Part shown: one piece after another, positions 26,409 through 35,656 of the stretch | Layout: every line of letters begins with the position of its first letter | Position numbering within the stretch: the first letter of the stretch is position 1 | Assembly (NCBI GenBank): GCA_938036345.1 | Contig: CALHPJ010000005.1 | Coordinates: 1 to 64,000, forward strand | Reading direction: 5' to 3' | DNA: 64,000 nt | DNA from: an uncultured Thermofilaceae archaeon | GTDB lineage: Archaea; Thermoproteota; Thermoprotei; Thermofilales; Thermofilaceae | Translations under genes and position numbers: made by a program | The notes under the pieces: generated by a model | The model's input: only the letters and a program-made list of their open reading frames with translations | What the model was told of the DNA's origin: nothing | The model's database searches: none

Positions 26409-27928
26409 TCTCCGCGCCTTCTAACCACTACCACTACAACGGCGGCAGCAGCGGCTGCTATCAATCCTATGAGCAGGAGAGGCTGTGTGGTTAACAGATC
26501 GAGGATGGACAGCGGGGAGGAGAGGGGGGCCACCTCGTAGGTTATAGAGGGCGATGCGGCTGACCCCATCCTAGATGTGTAGCTAACAGTTATCGTGTAA
26601 GAGCCCGGCCTAAGGTCTAGCGGGTAGCTTCCGTAAACCCCTATTGCCGTCGCCCCACCGACGTCTGTCGTTCTCCTTGAAAGCGCTTCAGCCGGGTAAA
26701 CGTTGGATGCTACCACGCTGCCGGTGCTATCGACCACCCTCACCTCCACCATCGCTCCGGAGTACAGGGGCGCCGCCTGGAAGTGGAGCGTGGAGCCGGC
26801 TATCCATGCGCTGACTTTCGGCTGCGCAGCCACGGTCCTCAGCTTGGTGCTGGCGGTGGCGGGGGTGTACTTGCCGGACTCCACTCGGACAGTTAACTCC
26901 CCCTCGCCTTCAGGTAAGGACACGTATAGGGTCGGGCTGTAGGACCCGGAGTATACCAGCTGCCTGTTCCAGTACACGGTAGCGGTAACGCTCTCCCCGC
27001 TCTCCTGGGGTGGAACCAAAGTCACAGTTACCGGGGTGAGCGAGTTGGCAACCGCCAGCGAGGGAGCCGTTACCTGCGCCTTCCTTATTGGCCTTATCTC
27101 AATCGTTACCGGGTAGCTGTAGCTGTAAACGTAGCCCCAAGGCGTGATCGCGGAAACCTTCACTTCCGCGCTGTATCTCGCTCTGGCGAAGGGGCCAAGC
27201 TCTGATACGTTCATGAGCGTGCTCACGATCTTCGATTCGCCAGCCTGTATTCTGCCCGTGGTTAGCAAGTAGCATTGAACAGGTGCACCCGTGACCTCGA
27301 CTCTAGCGTTCTCGATAAAGCCCTCCCCCTCCACCCACACTTTGACGTTGAAGGCTATAACGTACGGTTCGTAGCTTTCGCTAAGGCTGGGTTGCACATA
27401 AACGTATGTCATGGGGGCCAAAACGGTCACGGGAATGCTGGCGAAAACGGAGTAGTAGCCCGAATTCGCGATCGTTTGACCGCCCTTCGGGGTAACCTCC
27501 GAGTAGTAGGAGATATCGATGCGCAGGCTCGAATCCTTTAGGTCCCCGGGCGCCATTTGTTGCGCGAAAAACCTCGGAGTAATCTTCACGGAGAGAGTTT
27601 GCGTTTCCCCGACCCTCAGCAGCACCGGGGTATCGGGGACGTACTCGAGGAGGCTGTTATCCAGCAGGAAGCGTATCCCCTTCAGGTAGAAGACCTTGAG
27701 GTCGCCTTCGACCTCCGTTATCCTCACGGTGATCGGCAACGTGTACTCCCTAGTCGCGACAAGCTCTTGGGGAACGGCTACGCCGACCTTAAGCCAGACC
27801 AAATCTATTTTCACTAAGGCCTCCTTCTGTATCACCTGAGTGTGGGCTGAAGGCGCGAGAGGCAAGAGTAGGAAAACAACCGCTAGGACGCTGAGTCGCA
27901 GCGTTTCGGCGCGCGAAGGCCCTCTCAT
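26405..27928 (-). CDS. Secreted, C-terminally anchored beta-sandwich protein of the pilus locus
   Basis: The 507-residue protein has a Sec-type signal peptide (about 8-30, LRLSVLAVVFLLLPLAPSAHT), a chain of Ig- or CARDB-like beta domains, and a C-terminal hydrophobic helix (about 484-502) followed by RRRGE, so it is anchored with its domains outside. The open frame reaches 27979, but a clear TATA box (GATAAATATTTATC) sits at 27959-27972, so I begin at the ATG at 27928. It heads a three-gene unit of pilin-like proteins and may shape or anchor the filament base. Confidence 0.75.
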   Translation of the reverse strand: MRGPSRAETLRLSVLAVVFLLLPLAPSAHTQVIQKEALVKIDLVWLKVGVAVPQELVATREYTLPITVRITEVEGDLKVFYLKGIRFLLDNSLLEYVPDTPVLLRVGETQTLSVKITPRFFAQQMAPGDLKDSSLRIDISYYSEVTPKGGQTIANSGYYSVFASIPVTVLAPMTYVYVQPSLSESYEPYVIAFNVKVWVEGEGFIENARVEVTGAPVQCYLLTTGRIQAGESKIVSTLMNVSELGPFARARYSAEVKVSAITPWGYVYSYSYPVTIEIRPIRKAQVTAPSLAVANSLTPVTVTLVPPQESGESVTATVYWNRQLVYSGSYSPTLYVSLPEGEGELTVRVESGKYTPATASTKLRTVAAQPKVSAWIAGSTLHFQAAPLYSGAMVEVRVVDSTGSVVASNVYPAEALSRRTTDVGGATAIGVYGSYPLDLRPGSYTITVSYTSRMGSAASPSITYEVAPLSSPLSILDLLTTQPLLLIGLIAAAAAAVVVVVVRRRGE

Positions 27929-27958
27929 ACCATGCTCGGTACATAGTTGCGCTCTATC

Positions 27959-27972
27959 TAGATAAATATTTA
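27959..27972 (-). promoter_or_regulatory. TATA box of the surface-protein/pilin operon
   Basis: GATAAATATTTATC is a perfect AT-rich palindrome centred about 38 bases before the ATG at 27928, giving a short leader of about 12 bases. It rules out the earlier in-frame start at 27979. Confidence 0.6.
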
Positions 27973-28110
27973 TCCTCACGATATGGGGGGTAAGCTGTCT
28001 GGTGCAGCATGTCCGGCAAGCCTGGGAGGAGGCGAGATGCAGGGTAAACCGCTAAATTCGCCCCACACGTCAACTATAAGGGGTTTCGACCTCCCGGAAA
28101 GTGGTGTAAG

Positions 28111-28443
28111 GTGCGTATAGAGGTTGACGGAAGCAGCTTTGAACTAGGATGGAGGGAAATAGCAATCCTACTGGCCCTTCTCTGGGCGAAATCCGGAGCC
28201 CTGCTGCTATCGCATTTTCGCAAAATAGAGCCGGATCCCGGGAAGCTTAACGAAGTAGTTGAGAAACTCAAAGCATTAAACTTGGTAGGCGAGGCTCCGG
28301 CGGGAAAGGCGCGGCTGCTCTACCTAACCGATCTGGGCTACAGGGCGGCTAAGCAGCTCGAAAAGATGGCTGAAGAGCTCGAAGCTTCGACGCAGGGGAC
28401 GAAGCGGCGGACGGCATGGGTTCCCCTCTTTAATTGGCAGTAA
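28111..28443 (+). CDS. Small winged-helix protein A
   Basis: A 110-residue protein: a short beta hairpin (RIEVDGSSFELGW), then a winged helix-turn-helix (about 15-85) ending in the wing and YLTDLGYRAAKQLEKM helix. GTG start; TATA box ACTATAAG near 28077. It is closely similar in layout to the proteins at 35249-35656 and 35657-35992 and to the C-terminal domain of the pilus ATPase. No effector domain is visible, so it may sense through protein contacts. It diverges from the pilus operon and is a candidate regulator of it. Confidence 0.75.
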   Translation: MRIEVDGSSFELGWREIAILLALLWAKSGALLLSHFRKIEPDPGKLNEVVEKLKALNLVGEAPAGKARLLYLTDLGYRAAKQLEKMAEELEASTQGTKRRTAWVPLFNWQ

Positions 28444-28483
28444 GCTTTAAATTTGCATATCCTCGGGGAACGCTGCGCAGGGA

Positions 28484-28696
28484 ATGCAAAGCAGTGAGAT
28501 CGCCAAGGGGGTTGCAGCCGCGAGAAGGGTTATCGAGCACGTAGGCCCAGAGCAGGGGTTAGTTATCTTGTGCCTGCTCGCTTCCCGCCTGCGAAGTCCC
28601 GGAACCGTTTTGAACTCTTACGATAACCAGCTGAGGACTAAGATTCTGGGCATGCTTAACTCCTCCCCGAATGCTAGCTTCCAGTTAGCCAACTAA
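28484..28696 (+). CDS. Small hypothetical protein
   Basis: A 70-residue protein, not recognised, with predicted helices at about 5-20 and 24-38. A TATA box (GCTTTAAATTTGC, 28444-28456) precedes it by the right distance for a short leader, which supports real expression. It lies between two winged-helix genes and may belong to the same regulatory group; the sequence does not show a full winged helix. It could also be a truncated relative of its neighbours. Confidence 0.45.
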   Translation: MQSSEIAKGVAAARRVIEHVGPEQGLVILCLLASRLRSPGTVLNSYDNQLRTKILGMLNSSPNASFQLAN

Positions 28697-28827
28697 GTAG
28701 CACCTCTCATTGCATGCTTTAATGCTTGGAAACATCTGAATCCACGCTAGCCATTAAGTTGCCCGAAAACAAGCGTAAAAGGTTTTTAAGACGGAAAGCT
28801 TTTAGCGTTTAGCGTGTCGAGTTTCCA

Positions 28828-29202
28828 ATGCTGGAGGGCTCAAAGGAGGAGCTACTCAGAGGCTACAGGGAGGCTCGTTGCCTTGTCTCCGCGCTCAACG
28901 CTCTACATAGGACTAGGATCTCCCTAGCCGATGGGGCGGGGGGCGCCGGTAGGGGACGGCTCGGAGTTAAGCATATAGGGGCTCTCCTCGCCCTGTACGA
29001 GCTAGGGAAAACCGCCTCAGTAACGCATGTCTCGAGCAAGATCGGGGTAAGCACCCGGCAAGCCCTCGAACTCCTAAGGGAACTCGAGGAGGCCGGGCTA
29101 GCCCGCGTGTTCTCCACCCCCTCCAGAGTCTACGCACTGCTAACGAAAGAGGGGGAGGAAAACGCCAGCGAGCTTCTAAAAATTCTATCTGCGCTGGTGT
29201 AG
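28828..29202 (+). CDS. Small winged-helix protein B
   Basis: A 124-residue protein with a helical N-terminus (1-35), a glycine-rich link (GAGGAGRGR) and a winged helix-turn-helix at about 50-110: IGALLALYELGKTASVTHV, recognition helix STRQALELLRELEEAG, and wing LARVFSTPSRVYALLTKEG. It looks like a DNA-binding regulator of the MarR/ArsR fold class. It has its own TATA box (GGTTTTTAAG, 28781-28790). The downstream gene is a beta-mannosidase with a separate promoter, which it might control. Confidence 0.72.
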   Translation: MLEGSKEELLRGYREARCLVSALNALHRTRISLADGAGGAGRGRLGVKHIGALLALYELGKTASVTHVSSKIGVSTRQALELLRELEEAGLARVFSTPSRVYALLTKEGEENASELLKILSALV

Positions 29203-29311
29203 CTTTCATTAATTATTTTTGCTCTAACACAAGCCGGAGTCAGCATTGCAACACTCTGTAAAGCTGAGCAACAGTTTTTAGCGGGCATTTTGAGCCTACG
29301 CGTGTTGAAGC

Positions 29312-31819
29312 ATGAGGAAAACCCTTAGCTTGGACGGGGAGTGGAGGCTACAGTGGTTCGAGTTCGGTCGCCCCGAGGGGCAGTTTGCCAAGGACTACGA
29401 CGACTCCTGGTGGTTTGAGGCGCGGGTACCGGGGGAGGTGCACGAGGTTTTGCTCGAGAGGGGTTTAATTCAGGACCCCTTCTACGCCGACAACTGCGAT
29501 AAAAGGGAGTGGGTGGAGTGCGTGGATTGGTGGTACCGTAAGCGCTTCTTCCTGCCGGAGGGATTCAAGGGAAGGAAAGTAGAGCTGGTTTTCGAGGGGT
29601 TGGATACTTTCGCCACCGTGTGGCTAAACGGGGTCCGCGTCGCCGAGTCGGAGGACATGTTCCTCCCGCTCCGAGTGGACGTGACGGATAAGCTGGAGTA
29701 TGGGGCGTGGAACACGATAGCCGTAAGGCTTGGGGCGCCCTGGTACGAGACTCTGAGGAGAGCTGGGGGGTTCAGCGAGAGGACGGTTGTCTGGAACGGC
29801 AGCTACGCCCGGGTTTACGCTAGGAAAGCCCAGTACCAGTATGGGTGGGATTGGGCTGCGAAGCTGCTGACGGTTGGCATATGGAGGGGTGTACGGCTAG
29901 AGGCCTACGATAAGGCAGTGCTCAGGGATGTCTTCGTCTGGACCAGGCAGGTGGGCAGCGGATGGGCTGAGCTGGAGGTTTGGGTCGAGGTCGAATCCCT
30001 GGGCGACTTCCAGGCGGAGCTCCTGTTTGAAGCCGTGTGCGGCGACTCGAGGATCTCGCACCCCGCTTCACTGAAGCTGAGCAGGGGCTTAAACGAACAC
30101 AGGTTCCGCGTAAGGGTCGATAACCCGAAGCTGTGGTGGCCCGTCGGTTACGGCGCGCAGAACCTGTACGATGCGCGCGTTGAGCTGAGGATGGGCGGCG
30201 AAGCGGAGGACGAGCGGAAGTTCAGGTTCGGCGTCAGGACTGTGGAGCTCGTTACGGAGTCGAGTGAGGCCCCCAACGGGAGGGTGCTCTACTTCAAGGT
30301 TAACGGAGTCCCCGTGTTCTGCAAGGGGGCTAACTGGATCCCGGCGGACCTGCTGATCTCCAGGCTGAGCAGGGAGAGGTACGCTGAGCTCTTGAAGCTC
30401 GCGGTCGAGGGGAACCACAACATGCTGAGGGTTTGGGGTGGCGGCTTAGTCGAGTACGACGATTTCTACGACCTGTGCGACGAGCTCGGCATCATGCTTT
30501 GGCACGACTTCCAGTTCGCCTGCGGCCACTACCCCGAGGGCGACGCGTTCCTCGAGTTGGTGGAGAAGGAGCTGGAAGCCACGGTCAGGAGGTTGCGGAA
30601 CCACCCCTCGATCGTGCTCTGGTGCGGGAATAACGAGGACGAGGCCCTCGAGTTGGCGAGCGGCTACGGCGTTTACAGGCACAGGAAGGACTTCGAAGTC
30701 GCTCCACGGGTCGTGAAAAAGCTCGACCCATCCAGGCCGTACAGGCCTTCAAGCCCGTGGGGGGACAATGGCCCAACGGACTCCGCTACGGGGGATGCGC
30801 ACAACTGGTCTGTTTGGCACGGCATGGCGCCGATCGAGAGCTACCTGCAGGATGAGTCCAGGTTTCTGAGCGAGTTCGGAATGCAGGCTGCCCCCCACGT
30901 CAACACGCTTAGGAGGTTTCTGCCGCCCGATAAGCTGTGGCCGATCAACGACCTCTGGACGTACCACTACCACGTACCCGACAAGCTGCTACCCTACCTT
31001 AAGGACTTTGGCGAGCCGAGGTGGCTATTCAGCTACATCTTCCTAACCCAGCTGGTTCAGGCGGAGGCGCTGCGGATGGCGATCGAGCACTGCAGGCGGA
31101 GGAAGTTCGTCTGCGGGGGCGCTTTGTACTGGAGCTTCAACGCTCCCTGGCCGAACGCGTGCTGGGAGACCGTTGATTACTACGGGAGGCCGAAGATTGG
31201 CTACTACGCGGCGAAAAGGGCCATGGCCCCGGTCATAGTTTCCCCACTTAAGAGGGGCGAGGAGGTAGAAGTATGGATCGTAAACGACGAGCTTAGGGCC
31301 GTCAAAGGTACGCTCACGGTTTCGGTGGTAGACGTGGCGGGGGGCAGGGTTGTAAGTGAGGAAAGGAGAGAAGTATCTGTTCCCCCCAACTCTTCGGTGC
31401 TCGCGGCCAAGTACGCTTCCCGCGCGCTCGTAGAGGACCCGGTCAGGCAGATAGTGCACTTCAAATTCGAGCATGGCGGTGGTTGCTCGAGGAACACGCT
31501 GCTGCCGGCGAAGCACAGGGACGTAAACTTCGCTCAAACGTCACTAGGGGTGGAGGTGGGGGGTGTTAGGCGGGAGGGAAACGACGTACTCATCGACGTC
31601 GAGATACAGGCTAACGGCTTCGCCCGGCTTGCCTACGTGGATATCCTCAACGATTACGTAGCAGTAGCCGATGACAACTACTTCGACATGCTACCCGGTG
31701 AAAAAAGGAGGGTTACGCTGAGGGTGAAGAAGCCCGGAGACCTCCTAGTGGTGGTGGTAGGTGCCCACAACGCCATGCCCGTTAGAAAGGAGATCCGGCT
31801 GCAGAGGGTTAACCGGTAA
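29312..31819 (+). CDS. GH2-family beta-mannosidase
   Basis: The 835-residue enzyme has the GH2 layout: sugar-binding jelly-roll (1-170), Ig-like domain, TIM barrel (about 290-620) and C-terminal beta domain. The acid/base is E442 in WCGNNEDE, and the nucleophile E521 in SEFGMQA, the usual mannosidase signatures; WNGSYARVYARKAQYQYGWDW is typical of this family rather than beta-galactosidase. There is no signal peptide, so it works in the cytoplasm on imported manno-oligosaccharides. It is a single-gene unit with TATA ACAGTTTTTA 30 bases upstream. Confidence 0.9.
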   Translation: MRKTLSLDGEWRLQWFEFGRPEGQFAKDYDDSWWFEARVPGEVHEVLLERGLIQDPFYADNCDKREWVECVDWWYRKRFFLPEGFKGRKVELVFEGLDTFATVWLNGVRVAESEDMFLPLRVDVTDKLEYGAWNTIAVRLGAPWYETLRRAGGFSERTVVWNGSYARVYARKAQYQYGWDWAAKLLTVGIWRGVRLEAYDKAVLRDVFVWTRQVGSGWAELEVWVEVESLGDFQAELLFEAVCGDSRISHPASLKLSRGLNEHRFRVRVDNPKLWWPVGYGAQNLYDARVELRMGGEAEDERKFRFGVRTVELVTESSEAPNGRVLYFKVNGVPVFCKGANWIPADLLISRLSRERYAELLKLAVEGNHNMLRVWGGGLVEYDDFYDLCDELGIMLWHDFQFACGHYPEGDAFLELVEKELEATVRRLRNHPSIVLWCGNNEDEALELASGYGVYRHRKDFEVAPRVVKKLDPSRPYRPSSPWGDNGPTDSATGDAHNWSVWHGMAPIESYLQDESRFLSEFGMQAAPHVNTLRRFLPPDKLWPINDLWTYHYHVPDKLLPYLKDFGEPRWLFSYIFLTQLVQAEALRMAIEHCRRRKFVCGGALYWSFNAPWPNACWETVDYYGRPKIGYYAAKRAMAPVIVSPLKRGEEVEVWIVNDELRAVKGTLTVSVVDVAGGRVVSEERREVSVPPNSSVLAAKYASRALVEDPVRQIVHFKFEHGGGCSRNTLLPAKHRDVNFAQTSLGVEVGGVRREGNDVLIDVEIQANGFARLAYVDILNDYVAVADDNYFDMLPGEKRRVTLRVKKPGDLLVVVVGAHNAMPVRKEIRLQRVNR

Positions 31820-31820
31820 G

Positions 31821-32369
31821 CTACCCCCTTTGCCACTTTGAACCCGGGATACTTCTTAGAACTTTGCAAACCTTCTCCTCGATGTCGCGGATCTCGTACT
31901 TTACCTCCAGCTTGCTTTTGTAGCGCACGCCGTCCCACCCCAGTAGCAGGTAGGCCCTGGGCTTGCATTCGAAGCATTTGGAGACGAGCCAGGCGTACAC
32001 CTTCGCTTGCATCTCCGAGTACCTGTCGGGCTCTGTGAAATACTTCAGCTCGGCGACCTCCACCGGTTTGCAGTCTACAAACCGGACTAGGTCGGCTACC
32101 CCGTAGATCCACGTGCCCTCAAGCTTGTAGGCGAGCGGGAGGGGGGTCCACGCCTCCCGCGAACCGCAGACCGCGTAGGGGTCGCCCCAGATGTTGTGCG
32201 CCTTCAGCCCGGCGTGGGCGCCACCCCCGTGCGACTTTGGGCTCGCTAATTTCCTGGCCAACTCCGTTACGGTCACCGAGCCCGGCGAAAGCGATGCCTC
32301 CTCGAACTGCGCCAACGCCCTCCTCACCCTCTCGATGCAGTCCGCTTGGCTGCGGGGATCTGCACCCAC
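31821..32369 (-). CDS. Stand-alone PD-(D/E)XK nuclease, RecB/Cas4-like
   Basis: A 182-residue protein with the nuclease core in order: TVTELARKLASPK (helix), GVADLVRF (first Asp), PVEVAELKYF (E-x-K), and QAKVYAWLVS (Q-x-x-x-Y helix). This is the RecB-type signature used by Cas4 and Dna2. Several cysteines occur in the C-terminal half (CFECKP, VCKVL), but the pattern is not the clear 1+3 cluster of Cas4. No cas genes or repeats lie nearby, so a DNA repair role is more likely. GTG start, TATA CTATAAATAG near 32412. Confidence 0.72.
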   Translation of the reverse strand: MGADPRSQADCIERVRRALAQFEEASLSPGSVTVTELARKLASPKSHGGGAHAGLKAHNIWGDPYAVCGSREAWTPLPLAYKLEGTWIYGVADLVRFVDCKPVEVAELKYFTEPDRYSEMQAKVYAWLVSKCFECKPRAYLLLGWDGVRYKSKLEVKYEIRDIEEKVCKVLRSIPGSKWQRG

Positions 32370-32553
32370 GGTAGAGCACCAGCCTCTCCTGATCAGCCCG
32401 ACTTGAGGCCTATTTATAGTTAGGCAGCTTTTGGCGGAGGGCTTCAGCCTATAACCTGCCTTGGGTCTACCGACCCGTGTTCGGGGAGCGCCTTAATTTT
32501 GCTCGCCACCTTGAGTGAGCAACGTTTAAATCAGAGCTGGTAAGCTCTGCATA

Positions 32554-33939
32554 ATGGACGTGGATTTTCTGCATAAAATGGTTGAGGAGGCTTGTAGCAT
32601 GGGCGCTTCCTACGCTGATATACGCTTGCAGGAGTTGGAGGCTTCCGGTATTTCTGTGAAAAACGGCAGCATGGAGGAAGCGTCAGTCTCCAGAAGAAGA
32701 GGTGTGGGAGTAAGGGTTCTCCTCGAGGGTGCTTGGGGTTTCTCCTCGACAGAGGTAGTAAGAGAGGAGGAAGTGAGGAGAGCTGTTGCTAACGCGCTCA
32801 AGATGGCGAAAACCTCGCTAGGCGCTAGGAGGAGGAAGGCCGGACTCGCAGAGGTGCCCATCCGGAGGGTCAGCTTAAGCTCCAAAGTTGCGGAAAACCC
32901 GGTTCACGTCGACCCGGGCGAGAAGGCTGGGCTCGTCCTAGAGCTCGAGAAGTTGATGAGGTCGCGCAGCCCCGCCGTGAAGGATACACATGCGTTCTAC
33001 GGGGATGTGCTAGACAGGAGGGTTTTCGTGAGCAGTGAGGGAGGGGAGGTGGTTGTCGAGAAAACCCGGGTGAGGTTTGCAGCTTACGTGGTCGCGTCGG
33101 AGAACGGCGCCCTATCACCGGCCTACGAGGCTGTGGGGGGCGTTAAGGGCTTCGAGTTGATGCGCGGCGAGGAGCCCTACAAGGCGGCTGAAAGCGCCGC
33201 CGAAAGAGCTGTACGGCTTCTGAAGGCTAGAACGCCCAAAGGCGGGTTGGCGGTAGCGGTCCTGGACAACAAGCTCCTAGCTTTGATTGTGCACGAGGCT
33301 TTCGGGCACTGCGCGGAGGCCGACCTAGTCCTCTCGGGGGATGTGCTCACGGGGAAGCTGGGGCAGCGGGTGGCATCCGAGCTGGTGACGATCGTCGACG
33401 ACCCCGGCCCTGAGCACGCCTATGGGTGGACTCCTTACGACGACGAGGGCGTAGAGGGGAGGAAGGTCGTAATCGTTGAAGAGGGTATCTTGAAAGGCTA
33501 CATGCACAGCAGGGAGACCGCGGCCGAGATGGGCGCCGAGCCCACAGGCAACGCGAGGGCCCAGGACTACAGTTTCGCGCCGATAGTTAGGATGAGGAAC
33601 ACCTACATGGAGCCGGGCGACTGGAAACCGGAGGAGATAATTGCCGAAACTAGGGAGGGGTACTACCTGAAGGGCGCCCTGGGCGGGCAAGCTGACACCA
33701 ACGGCGAATTCATGTTCGCTGTTCAGGAGGCGTGGAGAATCGAGAGAGGCGAGCTTACCGAGGCGTACAGGGGCGTCGCCGTGTCCGGTAGCGCGCTCGA
33801 GGTTTTAAGCAGCGTGGACGCGGTTGGCCGCGACTTCAAGATCGGCTTTCCGGGTACTTGTGGTAAAGGTCAAGCGGCCCCGGTAGACGGGGGTGGGCCG
33901 CATATCAGGTGCAGGATTATGGTTGGTGGTGCCCGGTGA
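32554..33939 (+). CDS. tldD: TldD metalloprotease subunit
   Basis: A 461-residue TldD/PmbA-family protein. The catalytic zinc motif HEAFGHCAEAD (H-E-x-x-x-H) is at about residues 247-257, within the strand-helix typical of TldD. With TldE it forms a heterodimeric protease that cleaves small or unfolded peptides. The ATG start is 26 bases after a TATA box (CGTTTAAATC), giving a leaderless transcript. The next gene, tldE, overlaps by GTGA, so the two are made together. Confidence 0.92.
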   Translation: MDVDFLHKMVEEACSMGASYADIRLQELEASGISVKNGSMEEASVSRRRGVGVRVLLEGAWGFSSTEVVREEEVRRAVANALKMAKTSLGARRRKAGLAEVPIRRVSLSSKVAENPVHVDPGEKAGLVLELEKLMRSRSPAVKDTHAFYGDVLDRRVFVSSEGGEVVVEKTRVRFAAYVVASENGALSPAYEAVGGVKGFELMRGEEPYKAAESAAERAVRLLKARTPKGGLAVAVLDNKLLALIVHEAFGHCAEADLVLSGDVLTGKLGQRVASELVTIVDDPGPEHAYGWTPYDDEGVEGRKVVIVEEGILKGYMHSRETAAEMGAEPTGNARAQDYSFAPIVRMRNTYMEPGDWKPEEIIAETREGYYLKGALGGQADTNGEFMFAVQEAWRIERGELTEAYRGVAVSGSALEVLSSVDAVGRDFKIGFPGTCGKGQAAPVDGGGPHIRCRIMVGGAR

Positions 33940-35252
33940 GCCTCGTAGAGGAGGTCGCGAGGTACGCCTTGAAGCTCGGAGCCGAGGAGGCCTTCGCGGC
34001 CTTGAGCAGGGCCAGGGTTTACCGAGCGGAGATAGAGAGCGACGAGATCGCTAGAGTGTCGTCAGCCGTGGTAGAGCGCCTATCGATCGCGGTCATCAAG
34101 GATCGGAGGATCGCCACAGCGACGGTTAACGACGTGGACAGGGATACGGCTATGAGGTGCGCGGAAAGGGCGTACAGGCTGGCTTTGGCCGTAAAGCCGA
34201 ACGAGAATTGGAGAGGCCTCCCGGAGCCGAAGCCTTTGCCGGCTGTTGAGGGTCTCTTCGACCGCCGCATCGAGCTCCTCGGGGCTGAGGAGGTCGTGGA
34301 TATGGCGAAGCACCTGCTGGACGCAGCCCGCGAAGTGAGCGGAAAGGTATCCCTAGTGAGCGCCGGCGTTGAAGCCGCTGTCGCCGAAACCGAGGTATTC
34401 TCCACCGCCGGTGCGCACGGGCTCCAGAGAACCACAACGTTCGGGGCGAACGCCATTGCCGTGGCCAAGGAAGCCGGGGTCGTCGGCAGCTTCTCCTTCG
34501 CATCCGACGCCTCACGCTCCCTCGACGTGGACGTGGAGCAGATCGCCCAGGAAGCCGCCTCCAAGGCCTTGGAATCGCTCCGCTTGAAGCCGGCTCCGAC
34601 GTTCAAAGGCACGCTGTTGCTCGACCGGGACTTCGCAGCCGAGGTTTTCCTCTCCCTAGCCCAGGCGTATAGCGGCTACAACGTCTGGAGCGGCAGCAGC
34701 CCGCTGGCGGGCAAGTTGAACGAACAAGTTTCGTCGGAGCTGTTGACGGTTGTGGACGACGGCACGCTACCGGGCGGCTTAAGGTCCTCAAGCTTCGATG
34801 GCGAAGGCTCCCCCACGCTGAGGAAGACGGTTATTGAGCGCGGGACCCTTAGGACCTACATCAACAACACGTTCACGGCCAGGCTCCTGGGCATGCAGCC
34901 GACCGGCAACGCGGACGACCTGCTCTCAGTAGCCCCCTCGAACACCGTTGTACAGGCGGGCGACATGAGCCTGGAGGAGATGGTGGGTGGAGTGGAGCGG
35001 GGGCTCTTCGTAAGCCGCTTCTCCGGCATGATCCGGTTCCAAGACGGCGTAATCTCCGGGACGGCTAAGCAGGCCTTCTACGTAGAGAGAGGCGAGAGGA
35101 AGTACCCGGTGGGCGAGTGCATGGTATCGTGCAACCTGTACGACTTAATCAGGAATATTAGCGGTCTCGGCAGGGAACAGTGGCGCACAAGCTACGGCGT
35201 CTACACACCCGTCGTGAGGGCTGAAAACGTAACATTCGTGGGTAAAGCCTAG
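33936..35252 (+). CDS. tldE: TldE/PmbA, partner subunit of TldD
   Basis: A 438-residue TldD/PmbA-family protein that lacks the H-E-x-x-x-H motif, as expected for the TldE partner. Shared family segments include GLFDRRIELL, NAIAVAKEAG, SSELLTVVDDGTLPGG and TGNADDL. I start at the GTG at 33936, which overlaps the TldD stop as GTGA; an ATG 27 bases upstream is in frame but less likely. It ends in a 4-base overlap with the convergent winged-helix gene. Confidence 0.9.
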   Translation: MSLVEEVARYALKLGAEEAFAALSRARVYRAEIESDEIARVSSAVVERLSIAVIKDRRIATATVNDVDRDTAMRCAERAYRLALAVKPNENWRGLPEPKPLPAVEGLFDRRIELLGAEEVVDMAKHLLDAAREVSGKVSLVSAGVEAAVAETEVFSTAGAHGLQRTTTFGANAIAVAKEAGVVGSFSFASDASRSLDVDVEQIAQEAASKALESLRLKPAPTFKGTLLLDRDFAAEVFLSLAQAYSGYNVWSGSSPLAGKLNEQVSSELLTVVDDGTLPGGLRSSSFDGEGSPTLRKTVIERGTLRTYINNTFTARLLGMQPTGNADDLLSVAPSNTVVQAGDMSLEEMVGGVERGLFVSRFSGMIRFQDGVISGTAKQAFYVERGERKYPVGECMVSCNLYDLIRNISGLGREQWRTSYGVYTPVVRAENVTFVGKA

Positions 35253-35656
35253 GCCCTGGTCGACAGTATTTTCTCCGCTTTTTCCGCAGCTTCCCAGCCT
35301 AAGCGCGTCAACAGCACTATTCTGCGCTGGGGAGTCTCCACCAGCGTTACCAGGTCCATCTCTTTGAGCTGCGTTGCGAGGCCTAGGCCCAGCTTCGAGT
35401 TGAGCCCCGTCAGCCTAGCTATCGTGTTCAGCACCTCGGCCCCGCCGGACCCCTTCAGGGCCAGTAGAGCGGCTACCTGCTTGTCGGTTAGCTCCAGCCT
35501 CCGGCCCCCGACCTCGACGGCCATTATGACCCTCTGAAGCTTTGGCGCCTCCCCCCGGATTACGTGTCTAGCCGCTTTCCTCTTTACCACCGAGACCGCC
35601 TCGGCCGCCTTGGTTACCGCCATCGCCAGCTCGCGGAGCTCCGCTAAGTCCTCCAC
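35249..35656 (-). CDS. Small winged-helix protein C
   Basis: A 135-residue protein: N-terminal helix with KRKAARH, a beta hairpin (VIMAVEVGGRRLELT), then a winged helix (about 55-130) ending RIVLLTRLGWEAAEKAEKIL. The layout hairpin-wHTH-helix is the same as in the proteins at 28111 and 35657. GTG start directly after the stop of the preceding gene, so the two winged-helix proteins are co-translated and may form a heterodimer. Target unknown. Confidence 0.72.
   Translation of the reverse strand: MEDLAELRELAMAVTKAAEAVSVVKRKAARHVIRGEAPKLQRVIMAVEVGGRRLELTDKQVAALLALKGSGGAEVLNTIARLTGLNSKLGLGLATQLKEMDLVTLVETPQRRIVLLTRLGWEAAEKAEKILSTRA

Noticed and set aside
31821-32369. Cas4 and a nearby CRISPR system
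   Set aside because: No repeat arrays or other cas genes are found, and the cysteine cluster does not match Cas4.
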